From: Tipula vernalis
Taxonomy: Eukaryota; Arthropoda; Insecta; Diptera; Tipulidae
DNA length: 64,000 nt
Assembly (NCBI GenBank): GCA_958295665.1
Contig: OY282559.1
Coordinates: 129,183,605 to 129,247,604 of the forward strand
Reading direction: 5' to 3'
Positions 1-11,366 of this stretch are shown here, piece after piece. A program made the position numbers and the translations under genes. The notes beneath the pieces are model-generated. The model worked only from the letters and a program-made list of their open reading frames with translations. It did not search any database and was not told the DNA's origin. The number at the start of each line of letters is the position of its first letter. The first letter of the stretch is position 1.

Positions 1-1825
1 GGAACCTCCTTTTCTCGGTCCATATAGGCTGAAACCAGCCATAGTAAGTAGCCTCCCGCCTCCAGGCCGACTGCCGTTACGCCTCCACTTCTATATTGTG
101 GAAGAAGAAAATTACTCAAGTTATTTTTAGCGAGAATGCAAGATCTGATCTTATCGGACCCAGAAGAGTATAAAATCAATTCTGACGCTCCCTTCCGTTG
201 CTCTGTGTTGGCTCTTTATGCCACCCTCCTCCCCCATCGACTCGACCCGATCTTCCTCGTTCGAGTCCAGGGATAGGCGACTACCCCCCAACGTCCCGCG
301 TGTTATCACCTTTTCTCTGCTCTTTCCCTGGTAGGTCTTCCACAATCAATTCGACCTCATCCTTTTTAAATACCTTTAGGGTAATTGACCCGAAACCGAA
401 GCCGAGTACCCCCTTCTTTTTAGCTAGAGGGGCTAGGGACTCTTTGTTTACCACTAAAATGGACAACCTAGATCCTCTTGTTTAATGATCTTCCAATTGT
501 TCGTCGGAAGATCAACGTTGCTTGCCCGAATTATGCGCATTGTTTCATCAGGACAGGCTGACTCGATTGGCAGCCAGACGCGTGCCTCGATTGGCAGCCA
601 GACGCGTTGGTCTGCTAGGGATCTCGTCCCTGTCAACCACTGCCAGCTTCGCGCCCCGCCACACTTCTCCTACCTTATCTACGGCCAGACGATAAAGGTC
701 TGCCGATCTTTGATCTGCGCACGCCGTTAGCTTATCGCGCCATTGGTGCCATCCTGCATCCCTAGAAGATGGAGGTGGCCCCGGATTTTCTCCGAGGACC
801 GTTAGGAAAACGGAGTTTAGTGCGTTATACATTAGCCTCGATTTATCAAGAGTGATACTCCCATCTTCTTGACTCCTGTCAATGACGGCTAGTATCTCTG
901 GATGTTCTTTAAGGACGTTACTGAACAGTCTTGCCCCGCCTGTCCTAGTATCTCCTTGGGCTCCCTGCAATCTGGGTCGTTTACTATCCCCAGCTTCCAA
1001 TTCGTCTTGGGACCGCTGTCTTTTCGACTCTGCTGGTACCCTCCCCGAATTGTCGCCTATGAAAGTAACCTTTGCCCATGCCAGAGATTCCTTCTGTTCC
1101 TTCGTTAGCAGCCCTTCAGGGGTGGCAGCCAGCCTATCTAGTATTCTCTTCGCCGCGCGTCGGTTCCTGTACGAACCTACTGTGGAGGTAGCTTGCCCTT
1201 TACGGTTCAAGCTCCTTTTTTCTACGGCTGGCCATCGGCTTCCGCTGGTACCCGGCAGCGCAGCCTTCAAGACCCCTATTGTTTTTTCGGTGGTGACTCC
1301 ACCTTTAAGGTTTGAGCCACCATCCGTTGTACCTGTTGGCTTTTTGAGAGTGCCTGTCTCTTCCAATTTTATATTATTCTTGTTCATTTGTTCCCACTAG
1401 TTTCGGAGAAATAAACGGTCCATCCTCGCAGAGATCCGTATACGAGGGTAAGGCTGATTAAAACTGGAGGTCGCCTGGTGTTCAGAGTCCGCATATTAGA
1501 GATTAGTTTACCCACTAACCATTCATTCCTTGGCATATGCTGTTCCACCGTGACTTGGGGATTTGTGTAAGGTTTACTCCTTCAGCGCTGTACATTAGCC
1601 CAGGAAAAATTCCTAGTTACCAGTAGCCACCACGTGGAGGTCGTACATGCACTTGCGAGTCCCTCCTGGATATATCTGATATACATCCATTCGTGACCAC
1701 CCACCCCCTACCTCTGCCTAAAACATGACCAGCACAGTGGACAGAAAGTGGGTGCTGTGATAGGTTGCGGAGCCGATGAAAATCATTCGACTTATTGTCA
1801 CCCCACCACATCCGCCAGACTACCT
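1..1825 (-). mobile_element. 5' part of a LINE-like retrotransposon (family A), cut by the window edge
   Basis: This stretch reads on the minus strand as a 5' untranslated region (about 1388-1825) followed by a decayed ORF1 (281-1387), and runs off the left edge. The 5' region is clearly homologous, block by block, to 9777-10241: both share the blocks around 'cagagtccgcata', 'ggcatatgctgttcca' and 'agttaccagt' in the same order. The 5' terminus is placed near 1825 only by comparison with that second copy, whose end is fixed by a target duplication. ORF2 (endonuclease/reverse transcriptase) is not in the window, so the LINE assignment rests on the (TAA)n tail of the second copy. Confidence 0.6.
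281..1387 (-). pseudogene. Retrotransposon ORF1 with DUF4780-type C-terminus, frameshifted
   Basis: The first 279 codons from 1387 encode a basic, Ser/Pro-rich N-terminal half with an RKRQR-like nuclear-targeting cluster, then a segment with 'GWHQWRDKL' and 'KVGEVWRGAKLAVVDRDEIPSRP' spacing, typical of the DUF4780 domain of insect retroelement ORF1 proteins. The expected continuation is found in two other frames: 'RVWLPIE' with 'LPTNNWKIIKQED' around 454-600, then 'SLAPLAKKKG' and 'GFGSITLKVF' around 281-430. At least two frameshifts therefore break it. A 24-bp direct repeat (period 24 at 563 and 587) duplicates the RVWLPIEA codons at the first break. The protein probably bound element RNA. 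The DUF4780 assignment is from memory of the family. Confidence 0.6.
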
Positions 1826-1834
1826 TGATTCTGG

Positions 1835-3240
1835 CTAAAATTCCTTATCTTGAATTCTAAATGCCAAGCAGTAAGCTAAAAAGGTAGGATGTTTTTGAGC
1901 AATCCATTTTTCCGCCATGTCTTCTGCATCGTCGCTGAGTGATTTGCCTAAATATTTCAGATGCATCATATCGGCCAAATAATGAGCAGGAGTCAGAACA
2001 CTTTTCATTCGCTTTTCGATGGAAGGTCTAATTGAAATTAATTCAGCGTTATTCAGCAAATTGTATCAAGTTTCAACAGCTGTAGCAATCGAACTGTCGT
2101 CCCCTTGCAATGAGTCTAAAGCTGTGGAAATCACAGATAATTTTTTTTGGAGATTCAATGCCTCATTGTACAAGTGAACGTTATTTAAGATTTTATGGAT
2201 CGTGTTATCAAATTCATTTAGGTGTTCTGATCTTATTTGTACGTAGTAATAGAAATTAGAAATAAACGATGTTAAACAATCATCATACGAATTCTATCTA
2301 GTATCGTTTGGCAATTGGGGCATAACCCCATGTTTTTCTCTCAGCCATCCGTGCGGTTGGTGATGATTTCTAAAATATTTTTGTACATTTATTATATGCT
2401 TCGTAATATCATGAGAAATGATATCTTTGTACAGCAGGTTAATTATATGCGCAGAACATCCATATGTCACAATGCCATGGCGATCCTATAAAACCCCCTT
2501 CATTTTTTCATTTTATTTCGTTGTCTGTGCAACAGGCGAATATTTCCTTTTCATATTTAGTTTTTAATAAATTAATTGCTTTTTCTGCTACAGCAACACA
2601 ATATTCAGCAGTTTTTTTTTCAGAACCTGCATCATCTGCACTTATTAAATAACTATTAATACCTGTATGAACTGAACAAGCGGTAAGCGGGTCGTTTGAT
2701 GTGTTGGACCATCCATCTATAATAAGCGTTAAACTGGAATATTCTAATTCGTTCTTTAAATTTTCTGATAAATACCTCTTTATCAATTTCAGCAAGATGT
2801 TTATCTGCTAGTTGTTTTCTGGTAGGAGCGACATATCCAGGGCGTAAATATTCTAACATAGTTTTAAAAGACGTACTTTCAGCTACGTTAACGGCAATAT
2901 TGTTCACAAAGAAAAACTTTGCAATAATTTTCTCCAACTTTTCTTTTTGGTGTAATGTGGTTTTAATTGCGAAATCCTTAATAGATGATTGCGTGTTAAT
3001 TCGCTTTGTATTTTGTTTCTTCTGCGGTGGGCTGCTAGTAGGAGAATTTGCATTTGAATTATCGGTATCAGTATCACATGTCACAACTTTTTTGCTGCAT
3101 TTATTTAAATGTGCTCTTATGCGCTCTATTTTGTTACTAATTTTACTATTACAAAATTTACATTTTACTTTTGTCGAATTTTCAATACTCTCCACGTCAT
3201 TCCATTCACTCCCACTTTTCCGTCCACTTCCTTGTGGCAT
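1835..3240 (-). pseudogene. hAT-superfamily transposase relic with BED zinc finger
   Basis: Reading on the minus strand from 3240, the first part carries a BED-type zinc finger: a C-x2-C pair in 'CKFCNSKIS' followed by H and C in 'RAHLNKC', with the Trp of 'EWNDVE' upstream. Next come a Ser/Thr-rich linker and a segment ending in 'YLRPGYVAPTRKQLAD', the usual lead-in to the DUF659 region of hAT transposases. After a frameshift near 2790 the DUF659-like part follows ('LTLIIDGWSN', where the Asp lies in the position of the first catalytic residue). A C-terminal fragment (1835-2059) is in another frame and retains a helix resembling the RNase-H-fold tail. The frame is broken several times, so it is inactive. 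I could not delimit terminal inverted repeats. Confidence 0.65.
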
Positions 3241-3519
3241 ATTACCTAGTAATAAAATAATTCAATTAACTTTATGAATTTTAATAAAAGATTCTACAAT
3301 TGAATTGTTGTAAAATATAAATACAAGTACATACAACAATTTATAAATGTAGCAATGAAATACGACAAATCAAAATCAGTAATCATTTTATTTTAAAATC
3401 GTTTTCACTTATTAATTTTCATATTTATACAAACTTACTTTATTTTTACTATTTTGTAATATAAAATGCAAACTCACTTACTAACCAAATACTTTAACAC
3501 TATTGGTGTGGTGAATATG
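3241..3519. other. AT-rich spacer between hAT relic and LINE relic
   Basis: No coding signal, repeat or RNA gene was recognised here. It may contain the right end of the hAT relic, but no inverted repeat could be matched. Confidence 0.4.
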
Positions 3520-5049
3520 AACGTGGCTTGAATATTTTTTCGAGATGTTTAGCAAATCTTCGAGCTTTATCTTCATTATTCCTAGCCCATTTCTCACCTA
3601 CTATTACTATTAGAGGAATCTGCATTATTGGTATTTTAATTCTTTTGGTTGCTTTTCCAAAGTGAATGTTAAGTTTCTTAGACAGTTGCTGATTAATCTG
3701 TGAATTCTTAAATCTCTCTTCTTAATTGTTGAGTGAGATTGTTCAAATTAGTTTTAAAAAACTCTTTACAGGTCTTGCCTTTGTTTACTACCATATTCTT
3801 CTCGCTCTTCTTTTTTCTGTTAGGAGTTCCCTAACTTCCATAGTGTAGTTGTTTCCTTTGGTTTTCTTTTTAATTTCAGAGGTATTTTCTCAAACTGATT
3901 TCTGTATAACATTTACAAATTTGTGAATTTCTTTGACTAATTGTTCCTTGTTCTTTAATGAGACCAATAAGTTAATTTTCTCTTCTAAGGATAGTCTAAG
4001 TCTAGTGTAGTCTGAGTTTCTTTTTTTTCTGAATGATTTTTGCACTTAATGTTATGTGTATCATGAATGATTAGAGTTTAAGTCCTGGTTTTCATCTAAT
4101 TGTGCATAATTTACAGATATCTTCTTTATTATGAAGAAATCAATAAGATCTGGTAATTTATTTGAATCAGTTGGCCAGTAGGTTAGTTTTCCACCTTCAC
4201 AACTGCATTTGCAGCTAGCTTTTAGTAGTTCTTTACCTTTAGTCGTTGTTAACCTGGAGCCCAGTGGACATTTTTTGCATAAAAGTCTCCAAGTTCCAAG
4301 TACAACCCGTTTTGTGCAGTTGCTTGTAAGTACTTTTTTCATTATTTAACTCTTTAGCAGTGATTTCAGTGTGAATAGTGTGATATATTTGATAATTTTT
4401 AAATTTAATAATTCATCGTCTAGTGAAGTGCGTTTGCACTTGTTGTTGATGTTTCACGAGTCCATTGGCATTCCAGCATATAATTCTAAGATCATTGGCC
4501 ATTTTTATGTCTAAGCGCTGTACCTACTCTAATTTCTATAATCGCTCATCAAACGGATTGAGTCTGCTTAAAATCAATTTAAGAGTTTAATTTATATCGC
4601 CATTTTGAGCAGTTTTTCTTTGATTTCCGTTACTCATCGTTACTTGAGCGAAAATCATTTTAATCAATTGTCGATGAGAGGCTTCTACATTATACGCTTT
4701 ATTTTGGCTTGGTTCATCTTAACTGACCCCTTCCTGATTAAACTTGGATTTTTATCAATCAGATTCTTATTTTTTATGTTTTGCAGTTCAGAGTTAGCCG
4801 GATGGTTTTCTCCACAGAGAACCCATTTACCTAAACATTTGATAAACCTGGAAGGAACACAATATTTGTTGCAATATTTTTGTGTATAGGCTTGACATTG
4901 TTTACATTGTGGTAAAAGCTTAGATCTTCTTAGAAGCTAAATCACCACTTTGCACCCCAAGATGTACTTAATTTGATAAATTTGTTCGATATCTTCATCA
5001 GTTTCGAAGGTCAACATAAACATGTTGAGAGGTACTTTGCCTCATCGTT

Positions 5050-5102
<53 letters not shown>

Positions 5103-5800
5103 TAGGTTTTTAGCCATAACCCTTATTGATCTGGTTTGTTTGTTTTTAAAAGTGTGCCAAGCACGATTTCTAAATTTATTTTGATAGTGTTTCCATTAAC
5201 CACCTTTGCATTAATCTTATCAGTTGTAGTTATTGTTTTAATTTTCTCATAGAGATCATAGTCTTTACTATTTGGATGTATTACTATTGGTGGCGGTGGA
5301 GGTATTTTTTTGTCTGTTTCTGGATAATATTTGGAACATCACCTTTTAATTCAGGTCGAGAGAGCCTGTTATTCCGTTTCCTTTTTTTTCTCTGACATTA
5401 ACTCTTATCCATTCATTTTCTCGAGCTAGTTCGCCTTGATCCGTTCGGTACTATTGTTTAGTTGTATTCTGATTAGGAGTAGAACATGTGTTATACTTTG
5501 ACTTTAGAGCTTTAACTCCGTTTTCAAAAGTCTTCATACGTTCCTGCATCCATTTTATCATCTAGTTGGTTGTTTATATTGTTGGTTTCAACTAATGCAT
5601 TAAGTATTGGCTTTACACAATTCATTGCAGAGCTTTTCTTCGTTTGTAGAACGAGTGTTGTTGCTACTGGCCCCAATGGAGGGACTACCACCTCTTATTG
5701 CTGATCGCGGTACTATCTGACTCGTCTGGAAGGGATATGAAATATCCTTTTCAGTTTCACTCGATTGAGCTTGTTTGTTCACCAGCACGTCTTGGGATTG
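3520..5800 (-). pseudogene. Decayed Jockey-like LINE (ORF1 remnants plus ORF2 endonuclease region)
   Basis: Fragments on the minus strand align in order with the intact LINE at 28752-33256. Near 5600-5720 is an ORF1 N-terminal remnant ('NNTRSTNEEKLCNEL' against 'NNHTNSANQQKDENAEL'). Near 5400 is an acidic-to-basic stretch equivalent to 'DEEDLMRETDWV'. At 4061-4280 is the end of the endonuclease ('GSRLTTTKGKELL', 'LTYWPTDSNKLPDLIDFF'). Near 3810-3850 is an 'EVRELLTEKRRARRIW' segment, and near 3540-3590 'KARRFAKHLEKIFKP', which normally lies just before the reverse transcriptase. The RT itself is absent, so this copy ends inside ORF2 at about 3520. Many stops and frameshifts are present. It is a different, older family member, not a copy of the intact element. 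Confidence 0.6.
5054..5101. repeat. (GA)n microsatellite
   Basis: About 24 uninterrupted GA dinucleotides lie inside the decayed LINE. Confidence 0.95.
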
Positions 5801-5934
5801 GTTAAAATAATTGTACTATAGCAATGGTTGGTCTCCCCAAGAACCCGTGAGATCTACCTCCGAAGAGGGTGAATTTACCTGAGTATCAGGCGTTATTTAT
5901 TTATTTATTTGTTTATTTACAATTTAAATTTTGG

Positions 5935-5976
5935 GACACTTTATTTTGAGCATAAGCTCATTCATAATAAAGTGTC
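5935..5976. repeat. Compound palindrome (hairpin within hairpin)
   Basis: Outer arms GACACTTTATT and AATAAAGTGTC are perfect 11-nt reverse complements. Inside them TGAGC-ATAA-GCTCA forms a second perfect hairpin. The structure follows a (TTTA)n tract at 5890-5916. No gene surrounds it. Confidence 0.7.
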
Positions 5977-6782
5977 AATATACTGGAGGTCTGGAGGTCC
6001 ATAAAGCAATAAATTTCCTGCATACCTATATAGGTAAGACTACAGCATAGCGATACAATTCTTCCAGTGGTACCATTTCGAACTTCCTTGTTATGGTAAC
6101 TAATCTAAATTTTCCGACATTTTCTGCAAATTTGTTATTTCGTTGAATCTGGCCGCTCTGATATGGCATCATCAGTACCCACTGTTTAGACATTTCAGCA
6201 TAGTTAGCGAAATTTAAGGTCGATGGTTATCAGGAAAAAAACAATTTAATTTTGAATAACAAAAGCGTCTGTCACCAAGCAATTGTCTGTTGTTACATGA
6301 CGCATCCTGTGTACTAGTAGAAGTGTTGTTGGTGAAGCACCCCAATAAATGAATACGGAGTTCGATATTCGACGCCTCTAAGTATGTTTTGCACCCTGCT
6401 ACCTGATGATATTTAGGAAAACGACACACGCAAGGACATGGTTAAATAGTCTGAGCAAAAGTACGTCTAGGGATTTTCTAGACATATCTAGAGTTTTTGA
6501 TAACTGTGATGGCCTAATATAATGAACGAGTTCAAGAGGATTAACTTATACGTCCATAATGTGGATCGTTGCACCAATTGTGAATCGTCAACCGAATTTT
6601 GGTTAAAATTAGAAAAATATTTATAATCAAGTTATGTTCCTTGGATAACTAATGTACAAATACTAATTTTATTGTTCAGTTGTTTGCCGCATGAAATATT
6701 TAGAAATGATAGAAAGTGGCCTTCATGGACGCCAATGTACTCCGCGCGGTTCATACTATTAGATTTAAAAATTACAATGGAA
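5977..6782. other. Non-coding, nothing recognised
   Basis: A 71-codon open frame on the minus strand (6214-6429) shows no family resemblance and is not supported by context. No repeat or RNA gene was seen. Confidence 0.4.
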
Positions 6783-6926
6783 GTGTGTTAGCCGAAGGCA
6801 AAGCCCCACATATCATCCAACTTCCATCATCAAATTTCATTTTGCGATTTGCATCTGATTTTTTTCGAATATCTCTCCAATAATGCTGAATGCCATCAGG
6901 ATCGTCAAGGCTCAGTTTTTTGAATA
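6783..6926 (-). pseudogene. Tc1/mariner-type transposase fragment
   Basis: The minus strand encodes 'KKLSLDDPDGIQHYWRDIRK' followed by 'DDGSWMICGA'. This pattern matches the Tc1-like transposase segment that runs from the second catalytic Asp ('F..D.PDG...YWHD.R') to the 'GGGS.MVWG' strand. Only about 48 codons are recognisable and the flanking sequence has decayed beyond reading. Confidence 0.5.
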
Positions 6927-9558
6927 TTAATAGGTCAAGCGTTTTTTTTTTAAAGAAATTTTGTCTTAAGTACCTATTTTGATTGTAAAACTAGATGGTA
7001 ATCACACGACGTTTTTAAATTTTGATTTATTTAAATAGGCCTCGTGGCTGAAATAACCTCTGCCAAACTGACATTAACTTGCAAATTACGTTTGTAACAG
7101 CTGCGGAACCGATACTTTAGAATTTTAGAGCATGTCGATCATAAGGTTTTTTAATCTTTTTGAAGAAAAAATTTGAAGTACTTTCTACTGATTGCTAAAC
7201 TGTAAAGAGTATTTGATTTATATTTTTAAAAGATGGCTAAATACTTAATAATCTAGAAAATCGCAATTCGCAAGTTGAAGAATATGATTATTACAATTTT
7301 GTTTGGTTTGTAAATATTTTGTTTCTTTGCTATGAAAATTGCTTGCTAGCTAAACGATCGAGTATTTGCCTCGAAATTAGTCAAAAATTGTATTTATCGT
7401 TTTTGCCTTTTTAAGGTACACAATTTGGGGACCCTAAATATTGGGGGCCCGGGAAAATTACTCCTCATACCCTTCTCTAATAGAGCCTGGTTATGAAACA
7501 GAGTGAATTTTTAAAAACCGGTTTTTTAATAGTACCAATCCAAATGGATACTTTTATGTTAGTGTAATTCGTAGTCAATGGGCGCATTCAGGCAAGCCAA
7601 CTGTTGGCAACATGTTTGGTAAAATCAACACGTTGAGACCTGAACGCTTGTTTAAATGTCATTGTTTCCCTCGGTAGATTTTTGATGCCAACATGTTGCG
7701 AGGCCTGAATGTGCCCATTATCCGTTCTGCATTAAATTTTAATTTTTTTTAAAATTATTTATTGAAAAAAAAAAAATAAAAATTAAAGGGGGTTCAGTTA
7801 TGAAACTCTTGAAATTCTCAAAAATGTTTAAATCCTTTAAATTTTTCTAAATTCTTTACCGGACAGTTACCTGAAGTTGATCAGTCAGGTTCTCCTGGCA
7901 GTGTTTGGTATTTCTCACCGTGGAAGAGAAAGCTAGATTTTCCGGACGATTTAAATTGAACCGTACTATGAACACCCCAAGAATGTTTTTTACTTCAATA
8001 TCATAAAGTATCGCATTCAGTATTCGCATTCTCATTGAAAATTCAATGGCGGGAATGGCGGACATATTCCTCAATTACTGCCGACACTCTTTGTCCTATT
8101 TAGACGAAGTACGATTCCTTTCATGGGAATGGTGGATGTAATTGGCGTTGAGCACGATATCTTCGATTTTTTATTTGTCGCGTGCAAAATTTTCTTTTGA
8201 CACGTTACACTTGTTTCTATGAGATGTGGTAACACGACCTTCCTATAATTCGTGGGCCCCTATAGGAAATGGTCCGGGCTTATTGTTTCCATGTCTGTTC
8301 CAAAAATTTCAATACATGTAGCTTGATGGGTGATTGATGAATCGTACAATAATACCTCGTGTTGGGCAAAGTTTTCTTATTTATTTAAAAACGGTACAAA
8401 GGTGTGGCAGCAGCCAATGGTTTCTTTGAGATTCATGGTTTAGGTTGAGAGATCCACTAAGGAAATAGGTAGAACTGATAACGAGCGCCTTTCAGTAACT
8501 CTGGGTCGGCTGTCATTTTTTATGCAGTATGGAATCCCGTTCAACTACTTAAATGTTGAAAGCGACTTCTGCTGGATTGAAACCAATCTAATCAGTCTAT
8601 AAAATGCGCAGATTGCCAATGATAAATTCTCTGGATTTATGAATTTGAATGTTTTCCTTAATTACATATGTTGTTGAAATCACCCCTCAGAGCTGAACAA
8701 GGTGACCAAGTCAGTCGGGTATCACGAATGTTTCAGCACTTTGCTCTGTATTCTTCCGTGAAAGTACTTTGGGTTGCGATTGAGGCTTTTTTGAGCAACT
8801 TTCTTGGTTTTCGGGAAGCATTTGTTTGATTTTGGAACTTTGACTGATTTAAATCTTCAGATAAGCGATTGGTAAGGGTGATTTCAATTTCCGGTATGAC
8901 TGAACCGTTTTGCGATCCAAATAGAATCCATCTTAGTGTGCTCTGTGTGCCGTCTCTATGAACCTTTCAGTTTAATGCGAGTTTGTAATTTTTCGGCCTA
9001 TACTCATTCATCATATTTCTTTGTTCACCATTCTTGTCTGTTTGTTTTTCACTTGGTCCTAGTTGGGCTGGAAACGCAAATTTCGAAATTGAGAGAATCT
9101 CAGTCACTGATTCCAAACAACCTTATTAGCATTGAAAATTTTGCCTGTGTAGTGCTAATAGTCGATAATAGCCGATTCTAGTTCTTTATTTCATTAAATT
9201 CAGCTCTGATCTGTTCTCACCATCCTAAACCATGCTAATCGTGCGATGATGGAGTTCATATAGTGTGACATTCTTTTCATTGTCTCATGAAAAAATTTTA
9301 GTAACCATTAGTTTAAGCTTGTCATGTTCATACCGGGATGACTCGTCGGTGTTATGGAAATTCGAATTTGGAGCTTGAGCAAACAATCAATCAAACAATT
9401 TAATGATTCGCGCGGATTTTGCGTGCATTGATTCGGCTATCCTTCCAAAAGATTCAATTGAACCTGTGAACTCAACTGAACTATGTATTTTTATGGTTTT
9501 GATGTTCAACCATCGTCCAAGTGTTTAGTAGCTACATATAAGTATATTCTTTGCTGGT
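6927..9558. other. Long AT-rich stretch without a recognised gene, one MITE-like repeat
   Basis: Apart from the inverted-repeat element at 7578-7717, nothing was recognised on either strand. Short open frames here (7856-8074 minus, 8936-9181 plus) have no family resemblance. The initiating exon of the NBEAL gene could in principle lie here or further left, but I could not identify it. Confidence 0.4.
7578..7717. repeat. MITE-like element with imperfect terminal inverted repeats
   Basis: The left end ATGGGCGCATTCAGGC and the right end GCCTGAATGTGCCCAT are near-perfect reverse complements. They are followed inward by a second matched block, CAACTGTTGGCA on the left and TGCCAACATGTTG on the right. 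The interior is non-coding. A target duplication could not be read with confidence. Confidence 0.55.
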
Positions 9559-10252
9559 TTGTAGACATATTATTATTATTATTATTGAAGGGTCATGTGG
9601 GCGATAAGCCACCTCGCACTGCGACCTAAAAGATCTATTGTGCTGGACCCTGCTTAATTATCCGTCCAGTCAATATTCAGGTTCTTAATGAACTTGATGA
9701 TACTGCCAGCCGGTACGTGATACATACTATGTGGGCTTATTGCTCTCTCTCCTAGATGTTTACTACAGCATGTAATTTCGCTAGAAATACGGTAGCATTG
9801 GAACTGTCCCACTCCGTATATTCCTACCCCTGCCCCGTCTTTCGTTTGAGTTTACTCTTACGAATTGCTGGGAATTGCAAATCGCCTGTAGATCACCCAG
9901 CTTTACTACAGGAAGGCTAAATAGAACTGGAGGGTGTTGGTATGCAGAGTCCGCATACTTTTTATTGATTAACCTATCAGCCATTCATTTATCGGCATAT
10001 GCTGTTCCACAATGTGCCAAATGGCCTTAGTTACCAGTGGTCGCCACGAGAAGGCAGCACGCACACTTGCGAATTGTGAACAGGTTACCCCTTAAACAAT
10101 TGTACGCGTCACGCAGCTGCCTAATTCATGACCTGAATAGCTCACGTGATGCGCACCCTACTGGAAGGTTACGGAGCTGGTAGATTAATCTACTCAACTT
10201 TGGTCCCCCCTCTCCAATAGACGCCAAACCAGTAAACCACCTTGTAGACATA
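9559..10252 (-). mobile_element. 672-bp internally deleted LINE (family A) with 11-bp TSD
   Basis: The 11-bp sequence TTGTAGACATA occurs at 9559-9569 and 10242-10252 and bounds a 672-bp insert (9570-10241). On the minus strand the insert begins with the same 5' region as the LINE at 1-1825 and ends in a (TAA)n tail (plus strand TTATTATTATT at 9570-9586). It has no ORF1 or ORF2. It therefore has both ends of a LINE but no coding part, as expected for an internally deleted copy or a SINE-like derivative mobilised in trans. Confidence 0.75.
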
Positions 10253-10742
10253 ATAAACCATCAGTTTACAATATTTTAGTGAAATCCAATATGTTTGGTT
10301 AGAATAGCTTTTTAAGCTTTCTGCTATACGTTCTGCACTTTTCTTCCAATATAAACATATAAAGAAAGCATATCAGCAAACATCCAAAAATTTGTGTTTG
10401 AGCCGCAGCTGATACCAAACATAAATAAACTGATTTGAATATTAAAAAAAAAAAAAAAAAAATCCAACACCAAAAGGCAAACACAAAACTGTAATTTTTC
10501 TTCCAGTTGGAAATTATAAAAATACGGTTTTTTTACAGCCTTGAGGCAAGAAAATTGAAAATGATCGATTTTAGGGTAAAAAACAAAATATTTATTTTTT
10601 AAGTCACGTTCCGCGTTGTCGTCCTCATCTCTTGTGTGTAACTTTCGTTCTCCTTTCGTTACTTGCGAAAACATGATAAAGCATGAAAATTCATTAATTG
10701 AACTATTTTTTATTTTCTTTTTTTGCTTTTCTCTTTTTTCAG
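10253..10742. other. Intron sequence before the first visible NBEAL exon
   Basis: AT-rich, ending in a strong polypyrimidine tract and acceptor (ctcttttttcag) at 10742. No other feature was seen. Confidence 0.5.
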
Positions 10743-11366
10743 AATGAAGAAACATTTTTTCGCCAATTTATAAACGGTTTCGTTTCAATATGGGAGAATC
10801 AATTGACACTGGATTTTGAGAATCCCCCAAAATGGAACGAAATCAAATCGGATTTTGGTCCACATTTGAATCGCCTGCCAGACGAACTACTACCAGCGAT
10901 TGGAAAATTTTTATTTGTTGCACGAGATCAAATTGAAAATGCTGAATTATCGGCGGATAAAATTTTAGAAACTGATCTACTTCTCAAGTGTTTGATTATA
11001 ATATGCCGACATTTTGATAATATTGCAACAATCTATAAAACCGATTACATTAGTAATTCGATTGCGATAGCGGCTCATCTTATCAAAAATGTTTATGCGC
11101 GCAAACAAATCACGTACGAAGAGGGTATTTTTATTAAATCATTTTGTCAATTTTTGGAAGTTATCTACGATCCGTATTTAACGTGGCGCAATTTTTTGCG
11201 CAAAGATTTTGCTGAATTTAAGAAATTAAATTATTTTGTGATGCCATTACATGTGGAAATTGTGCCATTCATTTATGACTGTTTTCAATCGGATTTGATT
11301 TTAAATTTGGTCGATATTGGTGGAAATTTAATTCATGTTTTAGGTGCAATTATATCTGGATCACAG
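10743..11366 (+). CDS. NBEAL: Neurobeachin-like (NBEAL1/2-type) BEACH protein, N-terminal exon
   Basis: This 208-codon exon is bounded by an acceptor (ttttttcag) and a donor (CAG|gtaatg), both phase 0. It encodes the N-terminal helical region of an NBEAL protein: 'FINGFVSIWENQLTLDFENPP', 'LPDELLPAIGKF', 'EVIYDPYLTWRNFLRKDF', 'VEIVPFIYDCFQSDL' and 'HVLGAIISGSQ' follow the vertebrate NBEAL2 order (for example 'SLYDPYRNWR', 'VEFVPFFYQCFQES', 'HLFGAIVAGGQ'). BEACH proteins are large cytoplasmic scaffolds in vesicle and granule trafficking, and vertebrate NBEAL2 acts in platelet alpha-granule biogenesis. About 20-25 residues with the usual start should lie in an upstream exon that I did not find. 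The exon is followed by an intron of about 27 kb loaded with transposons. The family call is firm; NBEAL1 versus NBEAL2 cannot be decided for an insect sequence. Confidence 0.85.

Noticed and set aside
6214..6429. 71-codon minus-strand open frame with several cysteines
   Set aside because: No recognisable pattern of cysteines or signal peptide; chance open frame cannot be excluded.
8936..9181. Possible initiating exon of the NBEAL gene (plus strand, contains CRLYEPF)
   Set aside because: It does not match the expected NBEAL start and has no phase-0 donor in a suitable place.
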